A stretch of DNA of 64,000 bases from the NCBI GenBank assembly GCA_934699095.1, contig CAKUVI010000002.1, positions 62,001 through 126,000 on the forward strand, read 5' to 3'. Source of the stretch: an uncultured Bacteroidales bacterium. GTDB taxonomy: Bacteria; Bacteroidota; Bacteroidia; Bacteroidales; WCHB1-69. Every line of letters begins with the position of its first letter. Positions within the stretch are counted from its first letter, which is position 1. Of the stretch, positions 34,686 through 42,493 are shown one piece after another. The position numbers and the translations under genes are program-made. The notes under the pieces were generated by a model, which was given only the letters and a program-made list of their open reading frames with translations, was not told the origin of the DNA and ran no database searches.

Positions 34686-35324
34686 ATGAGGCGTAATTCC
34701 ATTATACTGCTGCTCACATTTCTCTTCCTCTTTGCTGTTGGCTATTCACAGGAGGAAAAGGAGGGATTTCGTGGTGGTGTAAGGATAGGGTTGAACGCTT
34801 CTCAGATTTCGGGTGACGATCTGGTCGGGTTCAACAAAATGGGAGCTTCCGCAGGCGTGTTTGTGAATCATTCGATTATTTCTTCGGGAAAACTGAAACT
34901 GCAGTTGGAACTTAACTTTTCTATGAAAGGAAGCCATTCCAAGGCGTCTGCCTCAAGAGAAACCAATAATTTCTATGTCCTCAACCTGGGATATGTTGAG
35001 ATGCCTCTCCTTTTGAGGACTGACGGATGGAGATTTTGGGTATTCCCATTCGAGTTTATGTTCGAGATGGGACCGGTGTTCGGTGTCAATGTATATCAGA
35101 GAGAACGGGAGGCCAACGGCCAGATTGTAGGCAGGCCGCAGTTCAGAAGATTCGAGTTTTCAGCTATGACCGGTGTATCGTTTGTGATAGCAAAAAAACA
35201 TAGTATTGGGTTGCGCTACAGCAATTCCATAGTTCCGGTCCGTGTTCCGAACTGGGTGTATGACAGGGTTGTCATGAAACAGTTCAACTCTGTGTTGACG
35301 ATAGGTTATGCCTATGAGTTTTAA
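34686..35324 (+). CDS. Outer-membrane beta-barrel protein (PorT-like, OMP_b-brl_2 type)
   Basis: 212 residues. Signal peptide ends near GYSQ (residue 21). The mature part alternates amphipathic strands (FRGGVRIGLNASQISGDD, GKLKLQLELNFSMKGS, YVEMPLLLRTD, FEMGPVFGVNV, HSIGLRYSNS) and ends in aromatic F (GYAYEF), typical of eight-strand barrels in this phylum. The same fold includes PorT, a T9SS component, but it also includes many unrelated barrels, so T9SS membership is not claimed. Confidence 0.75.
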   Translation: MRRNSIILLLTFLFLFAVGYSQEEKEGFRGGVRIGLNASQISGDDLVGFNKMGASAGVFVNHSIISSGKLKLQLELNFSMKGSHSKASASRETNNFYVLNLGYVEMPLLLRTDGWRFWVFPFEFMFEMGPVFGVNVYQREREANGQIVGRPQFRRFEFSAMTGVSFVIAKKHSIGLRYSNSIVPVRVPNWVYDRVVMKQFNSVLTIGYAYEF

Positions 35325-35355
35325 TTTTGAAAATAATTTTGAATAATATATAACA

Positions 35356-36297
35356 ATGACAAGAAAAGTAAAATGCTTGATAATAGGTTCTGGTCCTGCC
35401 GGTTATATGGCAGGCGTATATACTTCCCGTGCTGACTTGAGCCCTCTTTTGATAGAAGGGATGCAGCAGGGCGGACAGCTCACCATCACCAACGAAGTTG
35501 AGAACTTTCCCGGTTTTCCGGGAGGCGCCGGCGGACAGGTTATCATGGACAAGTTGCGTGAGCAGGCACTTCATCTCGGCGTCGAGATGCTTCCGCGCAC
35601 GGTTGAGAAAGTTGATTTCAGCTCACGTCCGTTCCATTGTGTCTTAGACGACGGGATGGATATTGAGGCGGAATCAGTGATAGTGGCGACAGGTGCGAGC
35701 GCCCGTTGGCTGCATCTGCCAGGTGAGGATGAATACCGTGGCTTCGGGGTCTCCACATGCGCCACATGTGACGGCAACTTTTTCAGAAACAGGACAACAG
35801 TTGTGATAGGCGGTGGCGACACTGCCCTCGAGGACGCCCTCTATCTGTCGAACTTGTGCACCAAGGTCTATATCGTGCACCGTCGCGACAAATTCCGCGG
35901 CACCATGGCCCTCCAAAACCTCGTGAAGAAAACCCCTAACATAGATATTCTCTGGAACAACGTCCCGCTTGAGATCGTTGGCGAAAAACAGGGCTTCATG
36001 AAAAAGGTGACTGGTCTCAGGATTCAGAACACACAAACTGCGGAAGAGCAGACTGTTGCGGTTGACGGTGTGTTTGAAGCAATTGGCGTGGTGCCTGCCA
36101 CGGAGCTCTTCGCCGGCCAGCTTGACATGAATGAACAGGGCTATATCATAACCCGCCCCGACAGTACCGCCACGAATGTTGAAGGTGTTTTCGCTGCCGG
36201 CGACGTGCAGGATCCTGTGTTCCGCCAAGCGGTGATAGCCGCTGGTACCGGAAGCATGGCCGGAATTGAATGCGCCCGCTTCCTGCTTGAAAATTAA
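35356..36297 (+). CDS. trxB: Thioredoxin reductase
   Basis: 313 residues. FAD-binding GSGPAGYMAGVYTSRA, the redox motif CATC (Cys135/Cys138) in STCATCDG, the NADPH-binding GGGDTALEDALYL with HRRDKFRG, and the C-terminal FAAGDVQDPVFRQAV are all present. It reduces thioredoxin with NADPH. It starts 31 bases after the barrel gene; sufB follows after 23 bases. Confidence 0.96.
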   Translation: MTRKVKCLIIGSGPAGYMAGVYTSRADLSPLLIEGMQQGGQLTITNEVENFPGFPGGAGGQVIMDKLREQALHLGVEMLPRTVEKVDFSSRPFHCVLDDGMDIEAESVIVATGASARWLHLPGEDEYRGFGVSTCATCDGNFFRNRTTVVIGGGDTALEDALYLSNLCTKVYIVHRRDKFRGTMALQNLVKKTPNIDILWNNVPLEIVGEKQGFMKKVTGLRIQNTQTAEEQTVAVDGVFEAIGVVPATELFAGQLDMNEQGYIITRPDSTATNVEGVFAAGDVQDPVFRQAVIAAGTGSMAGIECARFLLEN

Positions 36298-36320
36298 TCG
36301 GTTTTTGTAAATTTGAAGGG

Positions 36321-37781
36321 ATGAAAGAAACAGAAGAACAAAACAATCAGGAATTATTAAAGAACATAACTGACAAAGAATACGAATACGGATTTGTCTC
36401 TGATATAGATATCGAAGACTTTCCGAAAGGACTTAACGAAGATATAATCAGAAGAATTTCCGCAAGGAAGGAAGAACCCGAGTGGCTTTTGGAATTTCGC
36501 CTGAAAGCATACAGATATTGGCTTACTTTGGAAGAGCCGGATTGGGGACATTTGGAGTTTGAAAAACCCAATTATCAGGATATTAGATATTTGGCTATTC
36601 CCAAAAAGAAAAAACAGCTCTCTTCTTTAGACGAAGTAGATCCAGAACTGCTCGACACTTTCAACAAATTGGGTATTTCATTGGAAGAGCAGAAGGTCTT
36701 GTCTGGGGTGGCTGTTGACGCCGTCATGGATTCTGTGTCGGTGAAGACTACATTCAGCGACACATTGAAGCAGCATGGAATCATTTTCTGTTCATTCGGG
36801 GAGGCGGTCAAAAACTATCCTGAGCTTGTCAGACAATATCTTGGCACGGTTGTGCCATATACCGACAACTTCTTCGCGGCCCTCAACTCAGCTGTCTTCA
36901 GTGAAGGTTCGTTCTGCTATATCCCCAAGGGAGTGCGCTGTCCGATTGAGTTGTCCACATATTTCAGAATCAATGCTGCCAACACAGGCCAGTTTGAGCG
37001 TACCTTGCTCATTGCCGATGAGGGAGCGTATGTGAGTTACATGGAAGGCTGTACAGCTCCGCAGCGCGACGAGAACCAGCTTCACGCCGCTGTAGTAGAG
37101 CTTATTGCAGTCAAAGATGCAGAGATCAAGTATTCCACTGTCCAGAACTGGTATCCTGGCGACAAAAACGGCAAGGGCGGCATCTACAATCTCGTTACCA
37201 AGCGCGGCCTTTGCAAGGGTGCCAACTCCAAAATATCATGGACTCAGGTTGAGACAGGTTCCGCTATAACCTGGAAATATCCTGGTTGTATCCTTCAAGG
37301 TGATAACTCTGTTGGCGAGTTCTACTCCGTGGCTGTGACTAACAATTTCCAACAGGCCGACACCGGGACAAAAATGATTCATCTTGGTCGTAATACCCGC
37401 AGTTTGATTGTTTCTAAGGGTATTTCAGCAGGACACAGCCAAAACAGCTATCGCGGTCTTGTGCGTGTTGCTAAGAATGCTGAGAACGCCCGCAATTTTT
37501 CTCAGTGCGACTCACTTCTCATGGGCGACAAATGCGGAGCGCATACATGGCCCGATTTGCAATGCGATAACTCATCTTCAGTGTTGGAACATGAAGCTAC
37601 AACATCCAAAATATCTGACGATCAGTTGTTCTATTGTCAGCAACGCGGTATCGACCAGGAGAATGCTGTTAGTCTCATTGTGAACGGTTATGCTAAAGAA
37701 GTTTTGAGCAAATTGCCTATGGAATTCGCCGTTGAAGCTCAAAAATTGTTGTCTATTACACTCTCCGGCTCTGTTGGGTAA
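36321..37781 (+). CDS. sufB: Fe-S cluster assembly scaffold protein SufB
   Basis: 486 residues. Diagnostic blocks: KPNYQDIRYLAIPKK, SFCYIPKGVRCPIELSTYFRINA, ERTLLIADEGAYVSYMEGCTAP, VQNWYPGDKNGKGGIYNLVTKRG and DKCGAHTWPDLQC. SufB forms the SufBC2D complex that assembles Fe-S clusters. In most Bacteroidota sufC, sufD and sufS follow; here the next gene is a flavokinase whose ATG overlaps the sufB stop by one base, so the suf genes appear to be split. Confidence 0.96.
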   Translation: MKETEEQNNQELLKNITDKEYEYGFVSDIDIEDFPKGLNEDIIRRISARKEEPEWLLEFRLKAYRYWLTLEEPDWGHLEFEKPNYQDIRYLAIPKKKKQLSSLDEVDPELLDTFNKLGISLEEQKVLSGVAVDAVMDSVSVKTTFSDTLKQHGIIFCSFGEAVKNYPELVRQYLGTVVPYTDNFFAALNSAVFSEGSFCYIPKGVRCPIELSTYFRINAANTGQFERTLLIADEGAYVSYMEGCTAPQRDENQLHAAVVELIAVKDAEIKYSTVQNWYPGDKNGKGGIYNLVTKRGLCKGANSKISWTQVETGSAITWKYPGCILQGDNSVGEFYSVAVTNNFQQADTGTKMIHLGRNTRSLIVSKGISAGHSQNSYRGLVRVAKNAENARNFSQCDSLLMGDKCGAHTWPDLQCDNSSSVLEHEATTSKISDDQLFYCQQRGIDQENAVSLIVNGYAKEVLSKLPMEFAVEAQKLLSITLSGSVG

Positions 37782-38182
37782 TGGAAACACAGTGGTATTC
37801 GGCAAAAGTGATTCATGGGTTCAGGAACGGAAGCAAGTTCGGTTTCCCGACTGCAAATCTTGAGTTCAAGACTCCACCCTGTCTTCAGAATGGATCATAT
37901 AAAACTGTTGTGGATGTTGATGGAAAACTCTACAAGGGGATGCTTTATGCCGGAACTCGCCCTACATTGAACCTGACTGAAACTACCTTTGAAGTACATA
38001 TTCTAAATTTCTCGGGTTGTCTGTATGGGAAGACAGTATGGATATGTTTTCTTGGATTTCTTCGTGAAGAAATAAGATTCAAAGATGTTGAATCCTTGGT
38101 TGTACAACTTGAATCAGATAGACGCAGAACTGACAATGAGATTGATTTGGATGTTTTCTCATCACAGAATATTTATGATTAA
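37781..38182 (+). CDS. Stand-alone riboflavin kinase (flavokinase) domain protein
   Basis: 133 residues that match only the C-terminal flavokinase half of RibF: GFRNGSKFGFPTANLEF with the PTAN motif that binds ATP/Mg, then LYKGMLYAGTRPTLN, FEVHILNFSGCLYGKTVWICFLGFLREEIRF and the VVQLESDRRRT end. The N-terminal FAD synthetase domain is absent, and the sufB gene directly abuts, so this is not a frameshifted RibF. Likely product: FMN from riboflavin. The overlaps with sufB and with the LRR gene suggest a coupled operon. A degenerate RibF remnant is an alternative, though the frame is intact. Confidence 0.75.
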   Translation: METQWYSAKVIHGFRNGSKFGFPTANLEFKTPPCLQNGSYKTVVDVDGKLYKGMLYAGTRPTLNLTETTFEVHILNFSGCLYGKTVWICFLGFLREEIRFKDVESLVVQLESDRRRTDNEIDLDVFSSQNIYD

Positions 38183-38807
38183 GTCGCGGTTTGTTGTTTT
38201 TATGCTGTTTGTTCTTTTTGTCGGTGGGCTCTCTGCACAGCGGCACGATCCGGTGTTGTATTCCAAAGATGATGACGGCAGGGTGTTTACTTCACTTGAG
38301 GAGGCACTTAATTCAACGACACCTGTTTATAGGCTTAAACTTACAAAGTTGGTGAACCGTGATTCCCTTCCTGAGGATATCTTCAGGCTTTCCGAGCTCA
38401 GGGAACTGACTGTAAAAGGATGCAGATTGTGCGTGTTGAATCAGAATATTTCCAAATTCACTCACTTGAAATATCTGAATCTGGATAAAAACAAGCTTCT
38501 TAGACTTCCTAATTCACTCTGTGAACTTAAGGATTTGACAGTTTTGGTCGTTTCAAGAAATATTCTCGAAGCTCTTCCTGACAGCATCGGAAACATGTGT
38601 TCGTTGCAGATGATAGATGCGTGGGATAACCCTCTTTATTTTCTGCCAGAATCTATATCAAAACTTCAAAATACATTGAATGTCATTGATTTACGGCAAA
38701 TTCCAATTGCAAAATTTGAACTTGATGCGATGGAAAAGTTGTTGCCTAACACCAAGATTCTTTATACTGATATTTGCGAATGCGAAAATCGTCGCGAACA
38801 TAACTAA
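38175..38807 (+). CDS. Secreted leucine-rich-repeat protein
   Basis: 210 residues from the ATG at 38175, which begins a signal peptide (IKSRFVVFMLFVLFVGGLSA). LRR units of about 23 residues follow: FRLSELRELTVKGCRL, FTHLKYLNLDKNKLLRLPNSL, LKDLTVLVVSRNILEALPDSI, CSLQMIDAWDNPLYFLPESI. The C-terminus contains TDICECENRR. LRR proteins of this kind are extracytoplasmic binding proteins; the partner is unknown. The start overlaps the flavokinase stop by eight bases. An upstream ATG at 38085 would lack a signal peptide and overlap far more, so it is rejected. Confidence 0.75.
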   Translation: MIKSRFVVFMLFVLFVGGLSAQRHDPVLYSKDDDGRVFTSLEEALNSTTPVYRLKLTKLVNRDSLPEDIFRLSELRELTVKGCRLCVLNQNISKFTHLKYLNLDKNKLLRLPNSLCELKDLTVLVVSRNILEALPDSIGNMCSLQMIDAWDNPLYFLPESISKLQNTLNVIDLRQIPIAKFELDAMEKLLPNTKILYTDICECENRREHN

Positions 38808-38838
38808 TTTACTTTTGTTTTTTTTATTTAAAGTAAAT

Positions 38839-38880
38839 CACTCGGATTTGAATTTTTTTCGTAATCCGTGTGTTTTTTTT
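38839..38880 (+). terminator. Terminator after the LRR gene
   Basis: Arms CACTCGGATT / AATCCGTGTG (one mismatch) with a 14-base T-rich loop, followed by eight T. Confidence 0.6.
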
Positions 38881-38883
38881 ATA

Positions 38884-38891
38884 TACTTTTG
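38884..38891 (+). promoter_or_regulatory. Bacteroidota -7 promoter element for the arginine decarboxylase
   Basis: TACTTTTG followed by CGTC, 30 bases before the ATG at 38922 and just after the LRR terminator. Confidence 0.65.
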
Positions 38892-38921
38892 CGTCTTGTT
38901 TGATAATTAAAATTTTCTGTT

Positions 38922-40340
38922 ATGAAAACCAAGTACATCGATTTGATTTCGCAGACATACGAATTTCCGCAGGAGGAGTTTAGGGTTGAAGACAACGAAC
39001 TTTACTTCAATGATGTTCCTCTCATGGATATCATTAAACAATATGGAACGCCTTTGAAAATCACATATTTGCCTAAAATCTCTTCCAATATTCAGAAGGC
39101 AAAAAGGTGGTTTAATGTTGCTATTGCGAAAAGCGATTACAAAGGCAGTTATCACTATTGCTACTGTACAAAAAGCTCTCATTTTGAGTTCGTGATGTCG
39201 GAAGTGCTTAAGAATGATGTGCATATAGAGACATCTTCCGCTTTCGATATCAATTTGATTGAGACCCTCTATGAGAATGGTTTGTTCCAGAAAGACAACT
39301 ATATCATCTGCAATGGTTTTAAAAAACAGGGTTACATTGACAACATCGCCGACATACTTGAAAAGGGATATAAAAACACAATTCCAGTTCTTGACAGCAA
39401 GAAAGAGTTCGATATGTTGGAGAAAAACATCACAACTCCATGTCAGGTTGGTATCAGGATTGCCTCAGAAGAGGAGCCCCGATTCGAATTCTACACTTCA
39501 AGACTTGGAATCAGATATAATGATGTCATTCCTTTCTACAAGGAAAAAATCAAGAACAACTCCAAGTTTAAATTGAAGATGTTGCATTTTTTCATTAATA
39601 CAGGTATTCATGACACCGCGTATTATTGGAATGAACTCACGAAGTGCGTCAACCTGTACTGTGATTTGAAGAAGATTTCGCCCGAGTTGGATTCGTTGAA
39701 CATTGGTGGTGGTTTCCCTATCAAAAACTCGTTGTCGTTCGACTACGATTATGAGTATATGGCCGAGGAGATTGTCTCGCAGATCAAGCAGATATGTCAG
39801 CGCGAAGGCGTTCAAGAGCCGGACATTTTCACGGAGTTCGGATCGTTCACAGTGGGAGAGGCGAGTGCGGTGCTCTTTTCCGTTCTTCAGCAGAAACGCC
39901 AGAATGACAGAGAGTTGTGGAATATGATCGACAGCTCGTTCATGACAACACTTCCGGATTCGTGGGCTATAAACCAGCAGTTCATCATACTTGCCGTCAA
40001 CAATTGGGACAAGGAGTACGAGCGTGTTTTCTTGGGCGGCCTTACCTGCGACAGTCAGGACTATTACAATTCGGAAGCGCACCTTAACGCTGTGTTCCTT
40101 CCGCATATTGACTCAGAAAATTACCCCAAATCCACCAATTCCGAGGATCTGCAATATATTGGCTTGTTCAATACTGGTGCATATCAGGAGGCGCTCGGCG
40201 GCTATGGCGGAATACAACATTGCATGACTCCTGCTCCGAAACATATCATAATCTATCGTGACGAGGATGGTGAGTTGTGCACCAAATTGTTCGCTAAAGA
40301 GCAGAGTTACAAGTCGATGCTAAAAATTTTGGGCTATTAG
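38922..40340 (+). CDS. speA: Arginine decarboxylase (short Bacteroidota type, alanine-racemase fold)
   Basis: 472 residues, shorter than E. coli SpeA (~660). The PLP lysine is Lys84 in YCTKSSHFEF; HIETSSAFDINLIE, ICNGFKKQGYI, GIRIASEEEP, LNIGGGFPIK and FTEFGSFTVGEAS follow the ADC pattern. It makes agmatine from arginine. The agmatinase gene speB (44412-45275) lies 4 kb away on the other strand, giving two steps of the agmatine route to putrescine. A related N-carbamoyl route would need aguA/aguB, which are not here. The gene has its own -7 box and is followed by the SRP RNA. Confidence 0.85.
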   Translation: MKTKYIDLISQTYEFPQEEFRVEDNELYFNDVPLMDIIKQYGTPLKITYLPKISSNIQKAKRWFNVAIAKSDYKGSYHYCYCTKSSHFEFVMSEVLKNDVHIETSSAFDINLIETLYENGLFQKDNYIICNGFKKQGYIDNIADILEKGYKNTIPVLDSKKEFDMLEKNITTPCQVGIRIASEEEPRFEFYTSRLGIRYNDVIPFYKEKIKNNSKFKLKMLHFFINTGIHDTAYYWNELTKCVNLYCDLKKISPELDSLNIGGGFPIKNSLSFDYDYEYMAEEIVSQIKQICQREGVQEPDIFTEFGSFTVGEASAVLFSVLQQKRQNDRELWNMIDSSFMTTLPDSWAINQQFIILAVNNWDKEYERVFLGGLTCDSQDYYNSEAHLNAVFLPHIDSENYPKSTNSEDLQYIGLFNTGAYQEALGGYGGIQHCMTPAPKHIIIYRDEDGELCTKLFAKEQSYKSMLKILGY

Positions 40341-40361
40341 CGCAAACATAAAAAAAAAGTG

Positions 40362-40369
40362 TATTTTTG
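40362..40369 (+). promoter_or_regulatory. Bacteroidota -7 promoter element for SRP RNA
   Basis: TATTTTTG followed by CAGC, ending five bases before the predicted 5' end of the RNA at about 40374. Confidence 0.7.
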
Positions 40370-40373
40370 CAGC

Positions 40374-40472
40374 GGGTAAGTCTTATACGATCTGCTCCCT
40401 TATAACTCCCCCAGGACAGGAATGTAGCAAGGGTACTAAGGTTGTAGCGATGCGATATAAGTCGCTTACCCT
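40374..40472 (+). ncRNA. ffs: Signal recognition particle RNA (small bacterial type, 4.5S-like)
   Basis: About 99 bases. The closing stem is GGGTAAG (40374-40380) / CTTACCC (40465-40471). The apical domain CCCAGGACAGGAATGTAGCAAGGG-like segment carries the invariant AGG...AGCA asymmetric loop and a GGAA tetraloop closed by ACA / TGT, the Ffh-binding site. TTCTTTTTTT follows directly as a terminator. No Alu-type domain is present. The RNA works with Ffh in co-translational targeting. Confidence 0.93.
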
Positions 40473-40486
40473 TCTTTTTTTATAGT

Positions 40487-41104
40487 ATGTTATTGAAAAT
40501 TTACCCAGAGAACCCCAACCCCAAAGCCATAAACACTGTCGTTGAATGTCTGAACGACGGTGGTGTTGTGATTTATCCCACCGACACAATCTACGGCATA
40601 GGATGTGATATCTTCAGACAGAAGAGCATCGAGAGAATCCTGTCTATAGTGGGCAAGAAAGACAAAAAGAACGCGTTGACGTTCATCTGTCATGATTTAA
40701 GCAACCTTTCCGACTACACAAAACCGATAAACAACAGCGTTTTCAAGGTGATGAAGCGGGTTCTTCCCGGTCCTTATACTTTCATTCTTGAAGCCAACAA
40801 CAGCGTGCCGAAACTGCTTCAAAGCAACAAGAAGACAATTGGCGTGCGTGTTCCCGACAACAACATCATACGGGAAGTGGTACTTCAGCTCGGGCATCCA
40901 ATCCTATCTACATCTGTGAAAGACGACGACGAAATCGTGGAATACACCACTGATCCGGAACTTATATACGAGCGTTACGGCGACATGGTTGACATAGTGA
41001 TAGATGGTGGCTTTGGTGACAATGTGCCATCAACCATTTTGGACTGTACGGGCGGTGACATAGAAGTTGTGCGCGAGGGCAAGGGCGATATTACAATATT
41101 GTGA
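40487..41104 (+). CDS. L-threonylcarbamoyladenylate synthase (TsaC/YciO family)
   Basis: 205 residues. GGVVIYPTDTIYGIGCD, the KRxxK-type stretch GKKDKKNALTFICHD, LPGPYTFILEA, GVRVPDN and PILSTSVK are the YrdC-domain motifs. The family makes threonylcarbamoyl-AMP for t6A at position 37 of ANN-decoding tRNAs; YciO-like members are less well proven, and the sequence resembles both. It lies six bases before mnmE, another tRNA-modification gene, on the same strand. Confidence 0.88.
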   Translation: MLLKIYPENPNPKAINTVVECLNDGGVVIYPTDTIYGIGCDIFRQKSIERILSIVGKKDKKNALTFICHDLSNLSDYTKPINNSVFKVMKRVLPGPYTFILEANNSVPKLLQSNKKTIGVRVPDNNIIREVVLQLGHPILSTSVKDDDEIVEYTTDPELIYERYGDMVDIVIDGGFGDNVPSTILDCTGGDIEVVREGKGDITIL

Positions 41105-41110
41105 CCGTTT

Positions 41111-42484
41111 ATGAATACAGAAACGATTTGTGCTATAGCCACACCGCCCGGTATGGGAGCCACTGCAATGGTGAGAGTCTCCGGCACCGATGCTTTCACT
41201 AATGCTTCAAAATTGTTCCGTGCCCCTGAGTTGCTTCTCGAACTTCCCGCTAACATTGCCAAATTCGCGTCCATCTACGATAATGCCGTAGAACATGCTT
41301 CTTTGGTAGATCAGGTTGTAGTTACAAAATTCGTGTCGCCTCACTCGTTCACGGGAGAAGATGTGGTTGAAATCAGTTGCCATGGCTCTGTGTTTATCCA
41401 GCGAAAAATAATAGAACTGCTGATCCAAAACGGCTGCAGGATGGCCGGTCCGGGTGAGTTCACCCAGCGTGCCTTTCTCAACGGCAAACTCGACTTGCCG
41501 CAGGCGGAGGCTGTGTCCGACCTCATCGCCGCCCAATCCGAATCCGCCCATGCCATAGCTGTGAATCAGCTATCAGGCACTCTCTCTAGCAAACTGAAAA
41601 CCCTTCGCGAACAACTCCTTAATATTTCGTCTCTCCTCGAACTGGAACTCGATTTCAGTGAGGAAGATGTGGAATTTGCTGACAGGAGCCAGCTTCTTGC
41701 CATATTAGACGATGTCGAGAACGAAGTATCCCGCCTCCTGAAGGGTTATAAGTATGGAAATATGCTTAAACATGGTGTACCTGTTGCAATTGTAGGTGAG
41801 CCAAATGTCGGGAAATCAACTCTGATGAACGCCATACTAAAGCGAGAACGCGCCATAGTGTCGGATATCCCCGGCACCACCCGCGACACTGTTGAGGATT
41901 ATTTCAACATAAAAGGCATCTTGTTCAGATTTATCGATACAGCCGGAATACGCGAATCCTCCGACACTGTAGAGAATCTTGGCATTGAACGCACATTCAA
42001 TACTATTAACGAAGCGAATGTGGTCGTATTCGTCTTCGATTCTTCGTCCGCGCATAATGATATTTTAAATCAGTTTGATCTTGTGAAAAAGTCGTCAGAA
42101 ATGGATGACAAAACCATAATTTTGGTGGCCAACAAATCCGACAAATCCTCTGATACGTCTATTCCAATGAGAGATGCCATTTCTGTTTCGGCGAAGTACG
42201 GCCTAAATATCGATGCACTTGTAGAAAAAATCTATTCAAGTGTGGTTGACGGCGGATTGCTTGCTGATGCGGCCTTGCTAACCAACGAACGCCATTATTC
42301 ACACCTGAACAGCATAATGCTTTCCGTAAATAGTGTCAAAAACGGCCTGAAGGATAACACACCTGCTGATATCATAGCAGAAGATGTGAGAGTTATGCTT
42401 CATGATTTGGGAGAAATCACAGGGACCATTTCGTCAGAAGACATTCTCAACAACATCTTCGGTAAGTTCTGCATCGGTAAGTGA
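41111..42484 (+). CDS. mnmE: tRNA uridine-5-carboxymethylaminomethyl GTPase MnmE
   Basis: 457 residues. The N-terminal folate-binding domain (ETICAIATPPGMGATAMVRVSG) is followed by a helical domain that contains the G domain: P-loop GEPNVGKST near 228, GTTRDTVED, DTAGIRES and NKSD. The C-terminus is CIGK, with the essential Cys of the CxGK motif. With MnmG it modifies wobble uridine 34. It ends nine bases from the convergent porin gene. Confidence 0.97.
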   Translation: MNTETICAIATPPGMGATAMVRVSGTDAFTNASKLFRAPELLLELPANIAKFASIYDNAVEHASLVDQVVVTKFVSPHSFTGEDVVEISCHGSVFIQRKIIELLIQNGCRMAGPGEFTQRAFLNGKLDLPQAEAVSDLIAAQSESAHAIAVNQLSGTLSSKLKTLREQLLNISSLLELELDFSEEDVEFADRSQLLAILDDVENEVSRLLKGYKYGNMLKHGVPVAIVGEPNVGKSTLMNAILKRERAIVSDIPGTTRDTVEDYFNIKGILFRFIDTAGIRESSDTVENLGIERTFNTINEANVVVFVFDSSSAHNDILNQFDLVKKSSEMDDKTIILVANKSDKSSDTSIPMRDAISVSAKYGLNIDALVEKIYSSVVDGGLLADAALLTNERHYSHLNSIMLSVNSVKNGLKDNTPADIIAEDVRVMLHDLGEITGTISSEDILNNIFGKFCIGK

Positions 42485-42493
42485 ACTGACTGC

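Noticed and set aside
34686..35324. Assignment of the beta-barrel as the T9SS component PorT
   Set aside because: Length and fold fit, but the same fold covers many unrelated barrels and no T9SS genes adjoin it, so only a general call is given.
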